Source: Paratissierella sp033809995
GTDB taxonomy: Bacteria > Bacillota > Clostridia > Tissierellales > Tissierellaceae
Length of the DNA: 64,000 nucleotides
Direction of reading: 5' to 3'
NCBI GenBank assembly: GCA_033809995.1
Contig: JAPXKQ010000005.1
Coordinates: 16,339-80,338, forward strand
The notes beneath the pieces are model-generated. The model had not been told where the DNA came from. It saw only the letters and a program-made list of their open reading frames with translations, and searched no databases. The position numbers were made by a program, and so were the translations under genes. Shown piece after piece: positions 34,579 to 43,343 of the stretch (position 1 is the stretch's first letter; every line of letters begins with the position of its first letter).

Positions 34579-36843
34579 ATGTATGATTTTAATGTTATAG
34601 GAAAGTCACATCATAGGTTTGAGTCTGTAAGGAAAGCAACAGGTAAAGCACAATATACTGACGATTATGAATTGCCAAACATGGTATATGGAATGATTCT
34701 TAGAAGTCCTTATGCACATGCTCAGGTTAAAAGTATCGATAAAAGTAAAGCAGAACAGGTCGATGGGGTATTAAAGATAATTCTTCCTCAGGATGTACCT
34801 AATATGCTATTTAATTGTTCGGGGAATCCACCATCACCGTTATTAATTGAAGATGAAAGAATATTAACAAATCATCCGTTGCATATGGGAGATAGAATAG
34901 CTGCAGTAGCTGCAATCTCAAAACAAGCATGTAAAGAAGCCCTTGATAAATTAATAGTAGAATACGAGGAACTACCAGTAGTGTTCGAGGTTGATGAAGC
35001 ATTAAAAGAAGACGCACCCATATTGCATCCTGAGATAAGCAATACTAATATAGTAAAGAAAATTGAAGCTAAACAGGGTGATATTGATAAGGGTTTTGAA
35101 GAATCTGATTATGTATTTGAAGAAACATATTATACGCCTATGATACAAAATGTCTCAATGGAACCTAATAGTTGCATTTGTGAATACACAGTTGACGGAA
35201 AACTCAACATAATAAGCACCTCACAAACACCTTTTCAAGAAAGACGAATTTTAGCTAGGTTAATGGGTATGGCTGAAAATGACGTAAGAATAATGAAACC
35301 AACTATGGGAGGAGGCTTTGGGGAGAGACAGCAGTTACAAAGCCAACATATAGGTGCAATACTCTCGAAGGCCGTTGGGAGACCTGTTAAGATAATAAAT
35401 ACAAGAGAAGAACAAATGTATGCTTCAGTAGTAAGGCATAGTGCAAAAATATCTCTTAAAATAGGTGTCACAAAGGATGGTTATATCAAAGCTTTTAAGG
35501 CTGAATCCTATTATAATACAGGTGCTTATACTACTCACGGACCAACAGTAGTGGCAGCAGGGAGTAGAAAGAACAATTATAAAATACCCAATTATCTATT
35601 TGAGGGTTACTGTGTTTATACTAATTCACCTGTAAGTGGTGCAGTAAGAGGGTATGGGAATCCACAAATGACATTTGCTAGAGAAGTTATGTTAAATAAA
35701 ATTGCAAAAGAATTAAATCTAGATCCATTAGAATTCAAGTTAAAAAATCATGTTAGAACAGGAGATACACTTCCTGCTGCATCAGCACCTCTTTTAAGTT
35801 GTGAAATTGATGAATGTTTTAAGGGAGGAGAAGAGATAAAAAGAAGGATAGAGGAAGAAGAATTCAAGAATTCAATTGTTAATCCTCCAAATATAAAAGA
35901 AGCTTGGGGCACAGCATTTTGCTGTCATGCATCAGGTCCATCCTCAAAGGAAGGGATGAGTTCTAGTATCATTTTAGTAAATGACGACGGAACAGTTAAC
36001 CTTCTTATGGGTTCTGCAGATATAGGTCAGGGAAGTGAAACTATACTTAGCCAAATTGCAGCCGAAGGATTAGGTATTGACTTAAAGTATATAACTGTAA
36101 CGGCAGCGGATACAAAATTAACTCCCTATGATACTGGTACTTTTGCCAGCAGTCAAACATATGTAGGGGGTAATGCAGTAGTTTTGGCTGTAGAGGATGT
36201 TAAGGAGAGAATAAAAAAGGCGTTAGCCAGAATATACGATGTTTCCGAAGATTATATTACTTATGAAAATAAAAGATACATTGTTAAACTTACTGATAGA
36301 AATATAGAATTAAGTTTCAAAGAAGCTTTATCAAAGATAACGTTTGGACAAAAAGGAGTAATTATAACTGGAAGCTCTAGCTATAAGGCACTGGAATCTC
36401 CACCTCCATTTGCAGTTTGCTGGGCAAATGTTGTTGTTGATACAATTACAGGAAGCGTTCAACTAAAACATATTATTGAGGCAGTTGATGTTGGGAAGGC
36501 TGTAAATCCTAGTCTTGTTGAAGGACAAGTTCATGGAGGAATCAGTATGGGCATAGGTTATGCAATGATGGAAAATATTGAAGTAGATAAAAAGACAAAC
36601 AAAGTTCTATCGTCAGATTTACTTCATTATAGAGTACCTTTAACACTTGATATGCCTGAAATTCATGTATATATTGCTGACGGATATGAACCTACTGGAC
36701 CATTTGGAGCAAAAAGTGTTGGTGAATTATCTACAGTCCCAGTTGCAGCAGCGATAGCAATTGCAATATCCAATGCTACTGGAAAAGATGTTAAAGAGAT
36801 TCCAATAACTCACTCCTATATAGCTAAAGGATTATGTATATAA
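34579..36843 (+). CDS. Molybdenum hydroxylase large subunit (Mo-cofactor binding)
   Basis: A 754-residue xanthine oxidase-family catalytic subunit. GGGFGERQ (Mo-pterin), RGYGNPQ, SADIGQGS and the C-terminal GAKSVGELS with the catalytic glutamate are present. It hydroxylates or, in the benzoyl-CoA reductase branch, reduces an aromatic or purine-like substrate. ATG 34579 follows GGAGG at 10 nt. No nearby maturation or Mo-cofactor genes are seen. The actual substrate cannot be read from the sequence. Confidence 0.92.
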   Translation: MYDFNVIGKSHHRFESVRKATGKAQYTDDYELPNMVYGMILRSPYAHAQVKSIDKSKAEQVDGVLKIILPQDVPNMLFNCSGNPPSPLLIEDERILTNHPLHMGDRIAAVAAISKQACKEALDKLIVEYEELPVVFEVDEALKEDAPILHPEISNTNIVKKIEAKQGDIDKGFEESDYVFEETYYTPMIQNVSMEPNSCICEYTVDGKLNIISTSQTPFQERRILARLMGMAENDVRIMKPTMGGGFGERQQLQSQHIGAILSKAVGRPVKIINTREEQMYASVVRHSAKISLKIGVTKDGYIKAFKAESYYNTGAYTTHGPTVVAAGSRKNNYKIPNYLFEGYCVYTNSPVSGAVRGYGNPQMTFAREVMLNKIAKELNLDPLEFKLKNHVRTGDTLPAASAPLLSCEIDECFKGGEEIKRRIEEEEFKNSIVNPPNIKEAWGTAFCCHASGPSSKEGMSSSIILVNDDGTVNLLMGSADIGQGSETILSQIAAEGLGIDLKYITVTAADTKLTPYDTGTFASSQTYVGGNAVVLAVEDVKERIKKALARIYDVSEDYITYENKRYIVKLTDRNIELSFKEALSKITFGQKGVIITGSSSYKALESPPPFAVCWANVVVDTITGSVQLKHIIEAVDVGKAVNPSLVEGQVHGGISMGIGYAMMENIEVDKKTNKVLSSDLLHYRVPLTLDMPEIHVYIADGYEPTGPFGAKSVGELSTVPVAAAIAIAISNATGKDVKEIPITHSYIAKGLCI

Positions 36844-36871
36844 ATAATTTAAAATTCGAGGTGATTTTATT

Positions 36872-37873
36872 TTGATTAAAAATAGTTTTGAATATCTTAC
36901 TCCTAAATCTCTTGATGAAGCATATAAACTTAAAAAGGATTGTGATAATTCATATTATTTAGGAGGAGGAACGGATTTAATACCTTTATTAAAATATAAT
37001 GTAAAGGAACCTAAAAGGATTATAAGCCTAGAAAAGATAATGGAGTTAAAAGAGATAAAAAAAAGTGAAGATGGTTTGTTTATAGGTTCAATGGTACCAC
37101 TAACACAAGTCTATGAAAATGAAATTATTATAGAAAATTTTCCAATACTAGCACAAGCTGCTAGAAGAGTAGCTTCTCCACAAATACGAAATATAGGAAC
37201 TATAGGTGGAAATATCCTACAAGATAGGAGGTGCATGTATTATAACCAGTCTGATGAATGGAGAAGCAATATAGCAAAATGCTTTAAAACTGGAGGTAAT
37301 ATATGCCATCAAGCTCCAAAATCTAGTGAGTGTAGAGCATTATACTATTCTGATATTGCGCCAGCACTATTAAGCTTGAACGTAGAAGCAGTAGTATTTG
37401 ATACCGAATTGAGAAGAATTCCTGTCAGAGAATTAATAGACGAGCACGTTAATAAGAATGGGTTGGTAGATACGAATGATTTTATTTTAAAAGGTTTCTT
37501 TATATCCTTTTTACCTAAAAATTCATGGATGAATTTTGAAAAATATAGCTTAAGAGCATCTATTGACTTTCCAGTTATGAATATAGCTGCTAGATACTCA
37601 ATTAATTCAAAGGACAGTATAGTTAGAATAATTGTGGGAGCAGTATCACCAACTCCAATCGAATTAATAGATACTGAAAATTTTATATTAAGGAATATTC
37701 AAAATTTAAAAGAAGTAAAATCCGATTTAGAAGAACTAGCATTATCAGAAATATCTAACAAAAGTAAATTGATTAGAGAAACTGGGTTTAGTATAAAAGT
37801 AAAAAGAAATACGTATAAAAATATCTTTAAGGTATTGGATAATTTAAGTTTGAAAATTAGTGAAATTAAATAA
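36872..37873 (+). CDS. Molybdenum hydroxylase FAD subunit with extra 4-Cys (4Fe-4S) insert
   Basis: A 333-residue CoxM-type subunit. FAD-binding YYLGGGTDLIPLL and IRNIGTIGGNILQ are present. Between them and the C-terminal domain is an insert with Cys 121, 137, 145 and 154, spaced C-x15-C-x7-C-x8-C. As I recall, this is the exact spacing of the four ligands of the additional [4Fe-4S] cluster in the beta subunit of 4-hydroxybenzoyl-CoA reductase; it is absent from plain xanthine dehydrogenases. TTG 36872 has GAGGTG 8 nt upstream. Confidence 0.9.
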   Translation: MIKNSFEYLTPKSLDEAYKLKKDCDNSYYLGGGTDLIPLLKYNVKEPKRIISLEKIMELKEIKKSEDGLFIGSMVPLTQVYENEIIIENFPILAQAARRVASPQIRNIGTIGGNILQDRRCMYYNQSDEWRSNIAKCFKTGGNICHQAPKSSECRALYYSDIAPALLSLNVEAVVFDTELRRIPVRELIDEHVNKNGLVDTNDFILKGFFISFLPKNSWMNFEKYSLRASIDFPVMNIAARYSINSKDSIVRIIVGAVSPTPIELIDTENFILRNIQNLKEVKSDLEELALSEISNKSKLIRETGFSIKVKRNTYKNIFKVLDNLSLKISEIK

Positions 37874-37890
37874 AGATTTTTTATGAATTA

Positions 37891-38052
37891 TTAATTTAAT
37901 AAAATTACATCTAAAACTTCTTTATACCTTCTGTAAGTGGCTAGGCAATAGTTACTTATAGTATTATGGATAGTTTCTTCAATATTCTTAGTAGTATATT
38001 CTCGAATGAGTTGGTAATTATTCGAATATTTTACAGGCTCTTTTATATTGAA
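37891..38052 (-). pseudogene. Possible remnant of a minus-strand gene (3' end)
   Basis: The frame is open for 53 codons with protein-like content (EPVKYSNNYQLIREYTTKN ... YCLATYRRYKEVLDVILLN, then TAA) but has no ATG or ribosome binding site, and a stop lies immediately upstream. Family not recognised. It is the only coding-like content of the 362-bp gap after the FAD subunit gene. Confidence 0.35.
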
Positions 38053-38087
38053 TTATATAATTAAAAAATAATCAGATAACAAGAAAG

Positions 38088-38125
38088 TTTCTCTTTTATT
38101 AATAGATAGAAGAGAAATTTTTTTT
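38088..38125 (+). terminator. Rho-independent terminator
   Basis: TTTCTCTT (38088-38095) pairs with AAGAGAAA (38110-38117), followed by TTTTTTTT. It probably ends the molybdenum hydroxylase transcript, about 215 nt after its last gene. Confidence 0.8.
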
Positions 38126-38150
38126 GAACTGGATTTGATTTACAACTCTT

Positions 38151-38204
38151 GAAAATAAATTAATTCCTTCATTGCTTATAAATTTGGCAATTTAATGCTA
38201 TAAT
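38151..38204 (+). promoter_or_regulatory. Promoter module with extended -10, shared with 6341-6410
   Basis: TGCTATAAT (38196-38204) is an extended -10 element 31 bp before the GyrI-like gene. The 50 bp upstream closely match the segment at 6341-6396. Confidence 0.65.
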
Positions 38205-38235
38205 GTAATTATTAATAATACTAGGGGGATATAAA

Positions 38236-38745
38236 ATGGCAAGGTTAGTTAATTTACAAATCAGTCAACTTCAAGGGTTTCGAATTATAGGTAAAGCAAT
38301 ATACACACATATGGATATGAAAGAGAACCCAATTCCTTCATTTTGGGAGAAATGCTTTGAAGACGGTACTTTTAAACAACTAGATGAGATGAATGACCAC
38401 CATATTGACCATTCATATGTTGGTTGGATGAGCGATTGGAATGAAGCTGATGGTAAGTTTGCCTATATTTGTGGTATGCTTATGAAACCAAATACTCCTG
38501 TACCTGAAGGATTTATTTACAGAGATGTACCTGCTGCTACGGTAGCTATAGGATGGATTCAAGGATTAGAAAAGGATATTTATCCAGTAGCACATGAGAT
38601 TACACAAAAGGCGATGGAGGAAAAAGGGTACAAGGTAGATGTTGCTGCTTATTGGTGCATGGAATTATATAACTGTCCTCGATTTACAACACCAATGGAA
38701 AATGGAGAGGTAATTTTAGACTATTATATACCTTGTTATCTATAG
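38236..38745 (+). CDS. GyrI-like / AraC effector-binding domain protein
   Basis: 169 residues forming a stand-alone SHS2 pair (GyrI-like small-molecule-binding domain). Typical features are the N-terminal strand FRIIGKAIYTHM, FWEKCFEDGTFKQL, YVGWMSDW, the central YRDVPAATVAIGWIQG and the ending EVILDYYIPC. Such proteins bind cationic or hydrophobic drugs or inhibit gyrase; this one has no HTH. ATG follows AGGGGGA at 8 nt. Not in an operon. Confidence 0.82.
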   Translation: MARLVNLQISQLQGFRIIGKAIYTHMDMKENPIPSFWEKCFEDGTFKQLDEMNDHHIDHSYVGWMSDWNEADGKFAYICGMLMKPNTPVPEGFIYRDVPAATVAIGWIQGLEKDIYPVAHEITQKAMEEKGYKVDVAAYWCMELYNCPRFTTPMENGEVILDYYIPCYL

Positions 38746-38749
38746 ATAG

Positions 38750-38945
38750 TATTCTCCGAGTATATGTTTAATCACACACATTTTTCATAAAGTACACAGA
38801 AGAATTCTTTGAATTTTATAAGTCTAAAATGATATATACGAAGCAAACCAAATAAAGCTCATTTAGCTTTGGCTGAACTTGAAAGAAAAGAAAAACTTAA
38901 AGCTATAATTACATAAAACATAGATGGATTGGTTCTAAAAACATA
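38750..38945 (+). pseudogene. Decayed partial duplicate of the sirtuin gene
   Basis: The DNA aligns with 30300-30510 of the sirtuin gene: TATTCTCC..GAGTATATG, CACACAGAAGAATTCTT, AAAATGATATATAC, AATAAAGCTCATTTAGCTTT and ATAGATGGATT are shared in order. Small deletions, a stop (ATAA) and loss of CATCAAATGGCTGGG kill the frame. Only codons about 48-118 are represented; neither the NAD loop nor the Zn site remains. Confidence 0.9.
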
Positions 38946-38981
38946 CAAGTAAAAAGTACAGAAATGTTAAAAATGCATTTT

Positions 38982-39020
38982 AAAATCCTCCTTTAATATA
39001 ATGAAGAGGATTTTATTTTT
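38982..39020 (+). terminator. Rho-independent terminator
   Basis: AAAATCCTC (38982-38990) pairs with GAGGATTTT (39006-39014), followed by ATTTTT. It follows the sirtuin remnant. Confidence 0.85.
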
Positions 39021-39125
39021 GGGGGTATATTTTTACTTTTTGTAAAATAAATATATGCGTATTGCAGTAAAATGAAATTAAATTACCATAATAACTAAAA
39101 AAATAAAATATATTCACAAAAATCG

Positions 39126-39153
39126 TTGACAATATAAAAATTAGGTATATAAT
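39126..39153 (+). promoter_or_regulatory. Strong sigma-A-type promoter of the RpiR regulator gene
   Basis: TTGACA (39126-39131), 16 bp spacer, TATAAT (39148-39153); both hexamers match consensus. The start codon is 22 bp downstream of the -10. Confidence 0.85.
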
Positions 39154-39175
39154 TTAAGTTAAATGGAGGTAGGTT

Positions 39176-40018
39176 ATGGAAAACAATATAATTGTTAATA
39201 TTAATCAAAAATATGATGGGCTATCAAAAACACATAAAAGGCTTGCTGACTACATTAAAGAAAACATATATGCAGTACCTTTTTTATCAATTAAAGAGCT
39301 TGGTGAAAAATCAGAAGTGAGCTTAGCTAGTATTACTAGATTTACTAGGGAAATGGGTTTTTTAGGATATTCTGATTTTCAAAGAAATGTGAGCGAATTA
39401 GTGAAAAAAGATGTTGTTCCAATGAAAGAAACGAAGAATTTTATTCTAACGGATGCAAACGATAACATTTTAAAAAATACAATTAACCAAAATTTAAATG
39501 CAATAAGCACTTTATACACTGATGAACTACAAAAAAATTATGATGATTCAGTGCAAATATTAAAGAATAGTAGAAAAGTTTATATAGCAGCATCGAGGTC
39601 GTCTTATAGTGTAGGATATTATTTGTATTTTATGCTTAAGGGGTTCATGGAAAATGTTGAGTTATTAACTAGTGGGACATGCGATGTATCAAATAAATTG
39701 GCTTATGTAGGAGAAAATGATTGTCTAATTTCAATCAGTTATTCTCTTTACACTAAGTTAACTTATGATATTACTTCTTATTTTCATGATGTTGGTTGCA
39801 GGGTAATATCAATAACAGATAGCTATTCATCTCCAATAGCATTAAAATCTACAAAAGTATTATTAGCAAAAAATAGTGGTAGCACATATTCATTTGTTAA
39901 TGCGATGACCATAGCTAATGCGTTAGTTGTTTCATTAGGGAAACAAGATAAAGAAGAAACTATAAGAAGACTAAGCAAGCAAGATAAAATAGCTATAGAT
40001 AATGGTATTTATTTATGA
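39176..40018 (+). CDS. MurR/RpiR family transcriptional regulator
   Basis: 280 residues. The N-terminal RpiR HTH is at about 1-80 (LSIKELGEKSEVSLASITRFTREMGFLGYSDFQR), and a SIS domain at about 125-260 (KVYIAASRSSYSVGYYLYFML; CLISISYSLYT). SIS domains usually sense phosphosugars or amino-sugar metabolites. ATG follows GGAGGTAGG. It precedes and likely controls the permease and peptidase genes to 47030; the known MurR controls N-acetylmuramate use, which would fit a wall-fragment theme. Confidence 0.88.
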   Translation: MENNIIVNINQKYDGLSKTHKRLADYIKENIYAVPFLSIKELGEKSEVSLASITRFTREMGFLGYSDFQRNVSELVKKDVVPMKETKNFILTDANDNILKNTINQNLNAISTLYTDELQKNYDDSVQILKNSRKVYIAASRSSYSVGYYLYFMLKGFMENVELLTSGTCDVSNKLAYVGENDCLISISYSLYTKLTYDITSYFHDVGCRVISITDSYSSPIALKSTKVLLAKNSGSTYSFVNAMTIANALVVSLGKQDKEETIRRLSKQDKIAIDNGIYL

Positions 40019-40126
40019 TTAATAATTCTCTTACTTATAGTAATAACAGGTGGATCCAGATAATATATTAACTGTTTTGCTATTTAGAGAAGTTAATAAT
40101 ACATTATAATTAGGGGGAATTTGAAA

Positions 40127-41431
40127 ATGATATTTAACCTTCCACCAATTCTAGGATTTCTTCCCTTACTACTTTACATCATATTGATGTTAAAGGGGAA
40201 AGACATGAATGTTTCTGTACTAATTTGTGTTATCCTAGGTGCTATACTCACTGGCGAAAGTATTACTGGTTTTGGTGCTGTACTTCAACAATCTTTAAGT
40301 TCGTTCTTAGCACTAATTGGATTTATCATAGTTTTAGGTGCTGGACTTGGAGAAGTACTAACAAGAACTAAGGTTGCGCAAAACATTGTATATTTAGTAG
40401 TTGGTAAGTCAAAACTTAAATCCAAAAAACAAGCAATTATTATTGCTATGTTTACTTCAACAATTTTAGTTTCTATGCTTGGAACATTAGCAGGCTCAAA
40501 TGCTATAATTGCTCCAATATTAATACCAATTGTAGCAAGCTTAGGTATAACACCTAGTACTCTAGGGGTAATTCTACATGGTGCAGGAGCTACGGGTCTA
40601 TATATAGGACCTTTCGTACCACCAGTTGCAACAATAATGGGACTAACAGGTTTAACATATGCTCAGTATTTAAAAACAGCTGGAATACCACTTGCAATAA
40701 TTGTTTTAGGCAGTACTTATTTCGTGGCTCTACGTACACAAAAACTTACTGAAGGTAAGTATTCATACAGTAAGGAAGATATGCAAGAGGAAAATTTCGA
40801 AGCGACACCTGAAATTAGACGTGCTACATATGTATTCTTAGCTACAATGGTTGTAATGCTTACTTATGGAATCATAGCAAAAGCAGGTGCTTCCTATGCT
40901 ATAGTAGTAATGCTTACCGCTTCATTAGTAACAGGATTTGCTGCAGGCATGAATCTTGAAACTTCTTTAAAAACATTAGTTAGTGGAAGTTCAAAAATGT
41001 ATTGGATGTTCTTTATGTTTATTTTATTTGATCCTTTCCTAAATTATGTAGCTAAATCTGGTGCATTTGATGCTATTGCAGGATATATGCAACCACTTAT
41101 TGATGCAGGTGGAGAAGTAGCATTTATAATGGTTAGTACATTTATAGGTGTGTTTGGGATTTCAGGTGCTGGTGTAGCACAAGCAAAAATGACACATGAA
41201 TTATTTTTACCATTGGTCACAAGCATGAACATTTCCATGGATATTTGGGCACTTGTAGTTTTAGTTTCATGTCAAATTACTTTCTTTGTGACACCAACTG
41301 TTGATATGGTAGGGCAGATGGGACTAGCTAGATCAAATGACATAAAGGCAATGCTTAAAAATGGTTGGGTACTTACTATTATAACATTTATTTATGTCTT
41401 CATTAGAGCATTACTTTATGCAAGAGGGTAA
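40127..41431 (+). CDS. Ion-transporter superfamily permease (GntP/NhaC-like)
   Basis: 434 residues with about 11-12 hydrophobic spans and two re-entrant-like Gly/Ala-rich segments (TLAGSNAIIAPILIPIVASLG; GVFGISGAGVAQAK). The layout is that of the IT superfamily of carboxylate or Na+/H+ antiporters. ATG 40127 is preferred over TTG 40121 because of the AGGGGG spacing. Being first in the catabolic cluster, it probably imports the N-acyl or D-amino acid substrate. The exact family is uncertain. Confidence 0.7.
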   Translation: MIFNLPPILGFLPLLLYIILMLKGKDMNVSVLICVILGAILTGESITGFGAVLQQSLSSFLALIGFIIVLGAGLGEVLTRTKVAQNIVYLVVGKSKLKSKKQAIIIAMFTSTILVSMLGTLAGSNAIIAPILIPIVASLGITPSTLGVILHGAGATGLYIGPFVPPVATIMGLTGLTYAQYLKTAGIPLAIIVLGSTYFVALRTQKLTEGKYSYSKEDMQEENFEATPEIRRATYVFLATMVVMLTYGIIAKAGASYAIVVMLTASLVTGFAAGMNLETSLKTLVSGSSKMYWMFFMFILFDPFLNYVAKSGAFDAIAGYMQPLIDAGGEVAFIMVSTFIGVFGISGAGVAQAKMTHELFLPLVTSMNISMDIWALVVLVSCQITFFVTPTVDMVGQMGLARSNDIKAMLKNGWVLTIITFIYVFIRALLYARG

Positions 41432-41478
41432 CTTCAATTAAACTTACTAAAATTATTAATAAATAAGGAGGAGATTAT

Positions 41479-42300
41479 GTGGTAAATATAGCATTGTTGC
41501 AGACAAATATTAAATTCTGTGATGGAGAGTATAACCATAAAAGAGTAAGGGAACTGATAGATCAGGCAATGTGCGCTGAGAAACGTCCCGATATGATTGT
41601 TCTTCCTGAAGATTGGGCATCAGGGTTCTCGGATGAAATGTTCCATAAGATGGAAGAGTATATTGAACCTATTGGTGGTCCATCTGTTACAGTATTGAAA
41701 GAATGTGCTAAAAAACATAAAGTTTGGATTGTTGGTGGTTCCATTGGTACACAATTTGAAGATGGAATGAGAAATACTACATTTCTCATAAATCGTGAAG
41801 GAGAAATTATAGGCGATTACAGCAAGATGCATCTATATAGTGATATGGATGAAGATGTACCTTATTTACATGGTACAGAAATGAATGTTTATGATACGGA
41901 AGTTGGTAAGCTAGGTTTTATGATATGTTATGATATACGTTTCTGTGAATTGTCAAGAACATATGCCCTACGAGGTGCAGATGCTTTAGTAGTTACTTCA
42001 AATTTTCCTAATCCAAGGGTAAATCATTGGCGTACACTATTATTGGCAAGAGCAATTGAAAATCAAATCTTTGTGATTGCATGTAACCGTGTAGGGGAAA
42101 GTCCTATGGGAACTTACTGTGGACATTCTTTAATAATTGATCCGTGGGGAAATATAATAGCTGAGGGTGGGGACGAAGAAGAAATCGTTACAGGTACAGT
42201 TGATTTTTCTGATATAGAAAAAATAAGAAGTACTATTCATATGTTCCGTGATAGACGACCAGAAAGCTATCCAAACGATATTTTATTACCTAACAAATAA
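41479..42300 (+). CDS. Carbon-nitrogen hydrolase (nitrilase superfamily, omega-amidase-like)
   Basis: 273 residues with the Glu-Lys-Cys triad: LPEDWASG (Glu about 41), GDYSKMHLYSD (Lys about 116) and FMICYDIRF (Cys about 152). It hydrolyses amides such as alpha-keto-glutaramate/succinamate or carbamoyl compounds. GTG 41479 follows AAGGAGGAG at 8 nt. Placement after the permease suggests deamidation in the same pathway. Confidence 0.88.
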   Translation: MVNIALLQTNIKFCDGEYNHKRVRELIDQAMCAEKRPDMIVLPEDWASGFSDEMFHKMEEYIEPIGGPSVTVLKECAKKHKVWIVGGSIGTQFEDGMRNTTFLINREGEIIGDYSKMHLYSDMDEDVPYLHGTEMNVYDTEVGKLGFMICYDIRFCELSRTYALRGADALVVTSNFPNPRVNHWRTLLLARAIENQIFVIACNRVGESPMGTYCGHSLIIDPWGNIIAEGGDEEEIVTGTVDFSDIEKIRSTIHMFRDRRPESYPNDILLPNK

Positions 42301-42318
42301 TAAATAAAACTAAATTGT

Positions 42319-42365
42319 AAAGACTTACAAATCTTAGATATTATAGATTTGTAAGTCTTTATATT
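42319..42365 (+). terminator. Long perfect hairpin after the amidase gene
   Basis: A 16-bp perfect inverted repeat (AAAGACTTACAAATCT at 42319-42334 with its complement at 42345-42360) with a 10-nt loop. The T-run is only the end of the stem plus ATATT, so it may attenuate rather than fully stop transcription. Confidence 0.75.
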
Positions 42366-42393
42366 AAACATCTTTTTATAAGGGGGCATTTTT

Positions 42394-43242
42394 ATGTCAT
42401 TGGAGCAAAAGATATTTTCTATATTATCAAACATTGAGGGCGAAATTGGATTATATTTTGAGGATTTAACTGATGGAGAAGATTTTACCATAAATCCTGA
42501 TAAGGTATTTCCTGCAGCTAGTACAATAAAAGTTCCACTTGTTGCTTTAATTTTAAAAAAAGTAGAAGATGGAGAATTTGGATTTAATGATTCTATTATC
42601 ATAAGTGAAAATAATAAAGTTACTGGAACAGGTTTAATAAAAGATTTAGACAAAAGTTATAAACCTACAGTATTAGATCTTGCTACATTAGCTATTATTA
42701 TCAGTGATAATATTGCAACAAATCAACTAATTGATATGGTCGGAGGAGTATCTAATGTTACAGAGTTCTGTGAAAAATTGGGGTTATTAAATACTAAATT
42801 GCAAAGAAAAATGTTAGATATTGAGGCGATGAAATCTGGTAAAGATAATATAACTACTGCTAAAGATATGGGAGTTTTGTTGAAATATCTTGTAAAAAAT
42901 CAAGTTGTTTCAAAGAATGTATCACAACGTTTAATAGGGATAATGAAACGTCAACAATATAGACAGAAATTACCAGCTCTTATTCCAGCTGTTTCATCTT
43001 ATGACCCTAATGTAAACAGTGAAGAGATTTTACCTGGTACAGTAGTCGTAGCTAACAAAACAGGTGACCTTTGGAAAGTACAAAATGATGTGGGAATATT
43101 CTTTATGCCTAATAATATCGTGTATGTATTATCCATATTTACTAAAGGATTATCAGATGATTCAATCGGAATAAGAACTATATCTGAGATATCTAAAATA
43201 ATATATGATGAGGTTTCTAAAAAACATTTATTAAATATTTAG
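42394..43242 (+). CDS. Cytosolic class A beta-lactamase-like serine hydrolase
   Basis: 282 residues with all penicillin-recognising motifs: STIK (Ser-x-x-Lys), SDN (in IISDNIATNQL) and KTG (in NKTGDLW). It lacks a signal peptide, so it should act inside the cell rather than as a secreted lactamase. Candidate roles are hydrolysis of a D-amino acid peptide or an amide, fitting the neighbouring racemase and D-aminoacylase. RBS AGGGGGC at 8 nt before ATG. Confidence 0.85.
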   Translation: MSLEQKIFSILSNIEGEIGLYFEDLTDGEDFTINPDKVFPAASTIKVPLVALILKKVEDGEFGFNDSIIISENNKVTGTGLIKDLDKSYKPTVLDLATLAIIISDNIATNQLIDMVGGVSNVTEFCEKLGLLNTKLQRKMLDIEAMKSGKDNITTAKDMGVLLKYLVKNQVVSKNVSQRLIGIMKRQQYRQKLPALIPAVSSYDPNVNSEEILPGTVVVANKTGDLWKVQNDVGIFFMPNNIVYVLSIFTKGLSDDSIGIRTISEISKIIYDEVSKKHLLNI

Positions 43243-43343
43243 AATAAGTATATTTTAGGTGTAATAGAAAACCAATTCAGAGGAATATTCTTATACCAGT
43301 CAGTTTCATTAAATAATAGCTTCAAAAGGAAGGAAGAAAATAA

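Noticed and set aside
42394..43242. Antibiotic-resistance beta-lactamase
   Set aside because: Motifs are present, but there is no signal peptide and the neighbours are amino-acid catabolic enzymes.
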